This document shows positions 61,640 to 64,000 of a DNA stretch of 64,000 nucleotides, one piece after another. Location of the stretch: the NCBI RefSeq assembly GCF_021560015.1, contig NZ_CP073588.1, forward strand, positions 2,170,001-2,234,000, in the 5' to 3' direction. Both the position numbers and the translations under genes were made by a program. Every line of letters starts with the position of its first letter. Position 1 is the stretch's first letter. Source of the stretch: Shewanella vesiculosa. GTDB taxonomy: Bacteria; Pseudomonadota; Gammaproteobacteria; Enterobacterales; Shewanellaceae. A model generated the notes under the pieces. The model saw nothing but the letters and a program-made list of their open reading frames with translations, was not told the DNA's origin and made no database searches.

Positions 61640-62095
61640 TCGACTGCTCCTTTAAGTTCAATCTGCATAACACGCTTTATCCGTAATATGCGCTCATTAT
61701 AAGGTCTGCTTTACATAAAATCATAGTATCAATTTCTGAATACGTCGGTTTATAAAGCATATTCTCTTAAGAAATCATAAAACTTGATGATTTTCATCTT
61801 TTGAAACGAGGTTAACCGTCAATTAATCACATTCACGATACGACTCGCTGGTTAAACAATCCAATACGGCAAACCAATAACAAAAACGCTAGCAATGGAA
61901 AACAAATACCAAATCAGAGTACTACACTTGAGCACAAAAAAAAGCATTGTCTGACACTGGTAATCCTTTTAAACGCTTTTACTGTTAGCAAGTTAGTTCA
62001 CTATGCCAAATCTACTGATAGCACTCAAGTCATAAAGCTGCATATAGTAGACTTTATGACTCAATTGCCGATAAATCGTTAATTTACAGATTTAA
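61640..62095. other. alaS-csrA intergenic region
   Basis: 456 bp without an ORF. The csrA promoters are expected here; in E. coli several csrA promoters lie in the equivalent gap. None could be assigned with confidence. Confidence 0.4.
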
Positions 62096-64000
62096 TTAGC
62101 TTAAACGTTCGTTTACCCAAGGTGCAACCAAGGCTAATGCAGCGGCTAAATTCTCAGGCTGAGTACCACCCGCTTGAGCCATATCTGGGCGTCCGCCGCC
62201 CTTACCGCCAACCTGCTGTGCGACCATTGCCACTAACTCACCCGCTTTAACTTTTTTAGTTAAATCATTGCTGACACCAACAATTAAGTTAACTTTACCG
62301 TCTTTAGACGTACCTAAGACAATAATCGCAGATTTAAGCTTTTGTTTCAGCTCATCTTGTAAACCACGAAGTGAACCAGGATCAATGCCATCAAGCTGCT
62401 TAACTAACAACTTAACCCCATTGATGTCGACTGCATCACCCGCCATATCGGCACTGGCTGCTGCAGCTAACTTATCTTTTAACTGCGACAAATCTTTTTC
62501 TAATTGCTTCACTTTATCTAACTGGGCTTTTAACTTAGCCACAACTGAAGCACTGTCTGATTTAAGTAATTGCGCGGCTTCATCTAATACTGCTTGTTGA
62601 TCGGCAATATAAGCCATTGCTGCGATACCTGTGACAGCTTCAATACGACGCACACCGGCAGCAATACCGCCCTCAGAAGTGATTTTAAATAACCCAATAT
62701 CACCAGTACGGCCAACATGAGTACCACCACATAGCTCGATAGAGAAATCCCCCATAGTCACCACGCGAACTTGGTCATCGTATTTCTCACCAAATAATGC
62801 CATGGCGCCTTTTTCTTTGGCTTCGTCAATGGCCATTTCAGTGGTGCAAAGTTCATGGTTACGGCGAATTTGAGTATTGACTAGATCTTCTACCGCTTTT
62901 AACTCTGAAGCTTTAACCGCTTCAAAATGAGCAAAGTCAAAACGTAAGCGCTCAGGGTTAACTAATGAGCCCTTCTGAGACACATGCGAGCCTAACACTT
63001 GACGTAATGCAGCATGCAGTAAGTGAGTGACGGAATGATTTAACTGAGTACGATGACGTAAATTTTTATCCACTTGCGCAATTAACTGCTGACCAATAAC
63101 TAATTTGCCTTGGCTTAATTGACCTTCATGACCAATAGCAGGGCCAAACTTTTGCGTGTCGTTAACAATAAACAGTAAACCTTCAGCTGTCAGTTGACCT
63201 TTATCGCCCACCTGTCCACCTGACTCTGCATAGAATGGCGTATTATCTAGCACAACAACGGCATCTTGACCGGCAACCACAGTATCAACCGCTTTACCGT
63301 CAACATATAAACCAATCACATTAGGCTGACCAGTTAACTCGGTATAACCACTGAATGCGGTTTCTGCATCAATAATTAATTGGCTATTATAATCTGCGCC
63401 AAAGTTACCTGCGGCTTGTGCGCGACTTCTTTGCTCCGCCATTGCGACTTCAAAGCCTGCTTCATCAACATTAATATCACGTTCACGACAAACATCAGCG
63501 GTTAAATCAACTGGAAAACCATAAGTGTCATACAGTTTAAATACCGTTTCACCATCTAAAGTATTACCTTGTAGCGTATTTAGCGCACCATCCAAAATCA
63601 CTAAGCCACGCTCAAGTGTACGAGCAAACTGCTCTTCTTCTGCTTTTAAGGCTTTTTCAACAATGGCTTGTGTTTGTTTTAACCCATTAGCTGCATCACC
63701 CATAACGCTAATGAGTGTTGGGACTAACTTATAGAAAAATGCATCGGTAGCACCAAGCTTATTACCGTGACGAACTGCGCGACGAATAATACGACGCAAT
63801 ACATAACCACGGCCTTCGTTTGATGGCATAACACCATCGGCAATTAAAAATGCACAAGAACGTATATGATCAGCAATAACCCGTAATGATTTATTTTCTG
63901 AATCAGATACACCAATAATTTCAGCCGTTTTTGCGATGAGTTGTTTAAAGATATCGATTTCGTAGTTTGAATGCACACCTTGCATAATTGCTGCAATACG
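62096..64000 (-). CDS. alaS: Alanyl-tRNA synthetase, C-terminal part (runs off the right edge)
   Basis: The frame is open through base 64000, so the N-terminal catalytic domain's start is outside the window; about 634 C-terminal residues are present. Visible are the tRNA-recognition region ([13 protein letters not shown]), the editing domain with its zinc-binding [12 protein letters not shown] and [13 protein letters not shown], a coiled coil ([25 protein letters not shown]) and the C-Ala domain ([19 protein letters not shown]). It charges tRNA-Ala and clears mischarged Ser and Gly. Confidence 0.96.
   Translation of the reverse strand, partial: RIAAIMQGVHSNYEIDIFKQLIAKTAEIIGVSDSENKSLRVIADHIRSCAFLIADGVMPSNEGRGYVLRRIIRRAVRHGNKLGATDAFFYKLVPTLISVMGDAANGLKQTQAIVEKALKAEEEQFARTLERGLVILDGALNTLQGNTLDGETVFKLYDTYGFPVDLTADVCRERDINVDEAGFEVAMAEQRSRAQAAGNFGADYNSQLIIDAETAFSGYTELTGQPNVIGLYVDGKAVDTVVAGQDAVVVLDNTPFYAESGGQVGDKGQLTAEGLLFIVNDTQKFGPAIGHEGQLSQGKLVIGQQLIAQVDKNLRHRTQLNHSVTHLLHAALRQVLGSHVSQKGSLVNPERLRFDFAHFEAVKASELKAVEDLVNTQIRRNHELCTTEMAIDEAKEKGAMALFGEKYDDQVRVVTMGDFSIELCGGTHVGRTGDIGLFKITSEGGIAAGVRRIEAVTGIAAMAYIADQQAVLDEAAQLLKSDSASVVAKLKAQLDKVKQLEKDLSQLKDKLAAAASADMAGDAVDINGVKLLVKQLDGIDPGSLRGLQDELKQKLKSAIIVLGTSKDGKVNLIVGVSNDLTKKVKAGELVAMVAQQVGGKGGGRPDMAQAGGTQPENLAAALALVAPWVNERLS

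Overview
The window looks like chromosome of a marine gammaproteobacterium, most probably Shewanella. This rests on the alaS-csrA-tRNA(Ser/Arg) block, the oadGAB sodium-pump operon, the purE-purK, gshA, hpf and YebC-family housekeeping genes, and a small protein resembling the Shewanella/Colwellia TIGR02922 group. The assignment comes from gene content and protein recognition only.

Positions 1-15849 are the int-proximal part of a P2-like prophage. Terminase ATPase (gpP) and portal (gpQ) run rightward and meet the leftward early operon: Cox, CII-type regulator, four small ORFs, adenine methyltransferase, gpA replication endonuclease and a TrfB-like regulator. The convergent Q/A interval, a known cargo site in P2-like phages, holds a Phd/ParE-type toxin-antitoxin pair, ogr, a broken second copy of ogr and small unknown genes. 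On the other side of cox lie the CI repressor, a three-gene cargo operon (FRG-domain protein plus two membrane proteins), a YhaV toxin with an unusual partner, and the integrase. Terminase and methyltransferase are each split by one extra base in a 7-nt homopolymer.

Positions 15850-21281 are a mosaic junction. They contain a tmRNA (ssrA) 3' end with its terminator, a probable attachment site. A membrane protein and a DUF6602-type nuclease-fold protein are each preceded by the same roughly 100-bp element ending in an attC-like hairpin. There is also a half attC-like site, a group II intron with a frameshifted maturase sitting in a hairpin loop, an orphan ORF tail, and an inverted degenerate copy of the tmRNA T-arm. 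This is the most unusual part of the window.

Positions 21337-64000 are core chromosome. They carry a YjdM/PhnA protein, a ribbon-helix-helix protein, a leucine-rich-repeat kinase, an Old Yellow Enzyme divergent from its likely TetR regulator, a YebC-family protein, Hpf, a DsbA-family protein, and an alpha-glucan locus (TonB receptor plus pullulanase lipoprotein) with a MITE-like element between its two genes. These are followed by OsmC, a Tricorn-like protease, an ECF sigma/anti-sigma/VWA lipoprotein set, purEK, a chemotaxis transducer, two lipoproteins, gshA, a frameshifted M16 peptidase, YqaA, a DAACS symporter, oadGAB, six tRNA genes, csrA, and alaS running off the right edge.

No CRISPR array, complete rRNA gene or DDE-type insertion sequence was seen.
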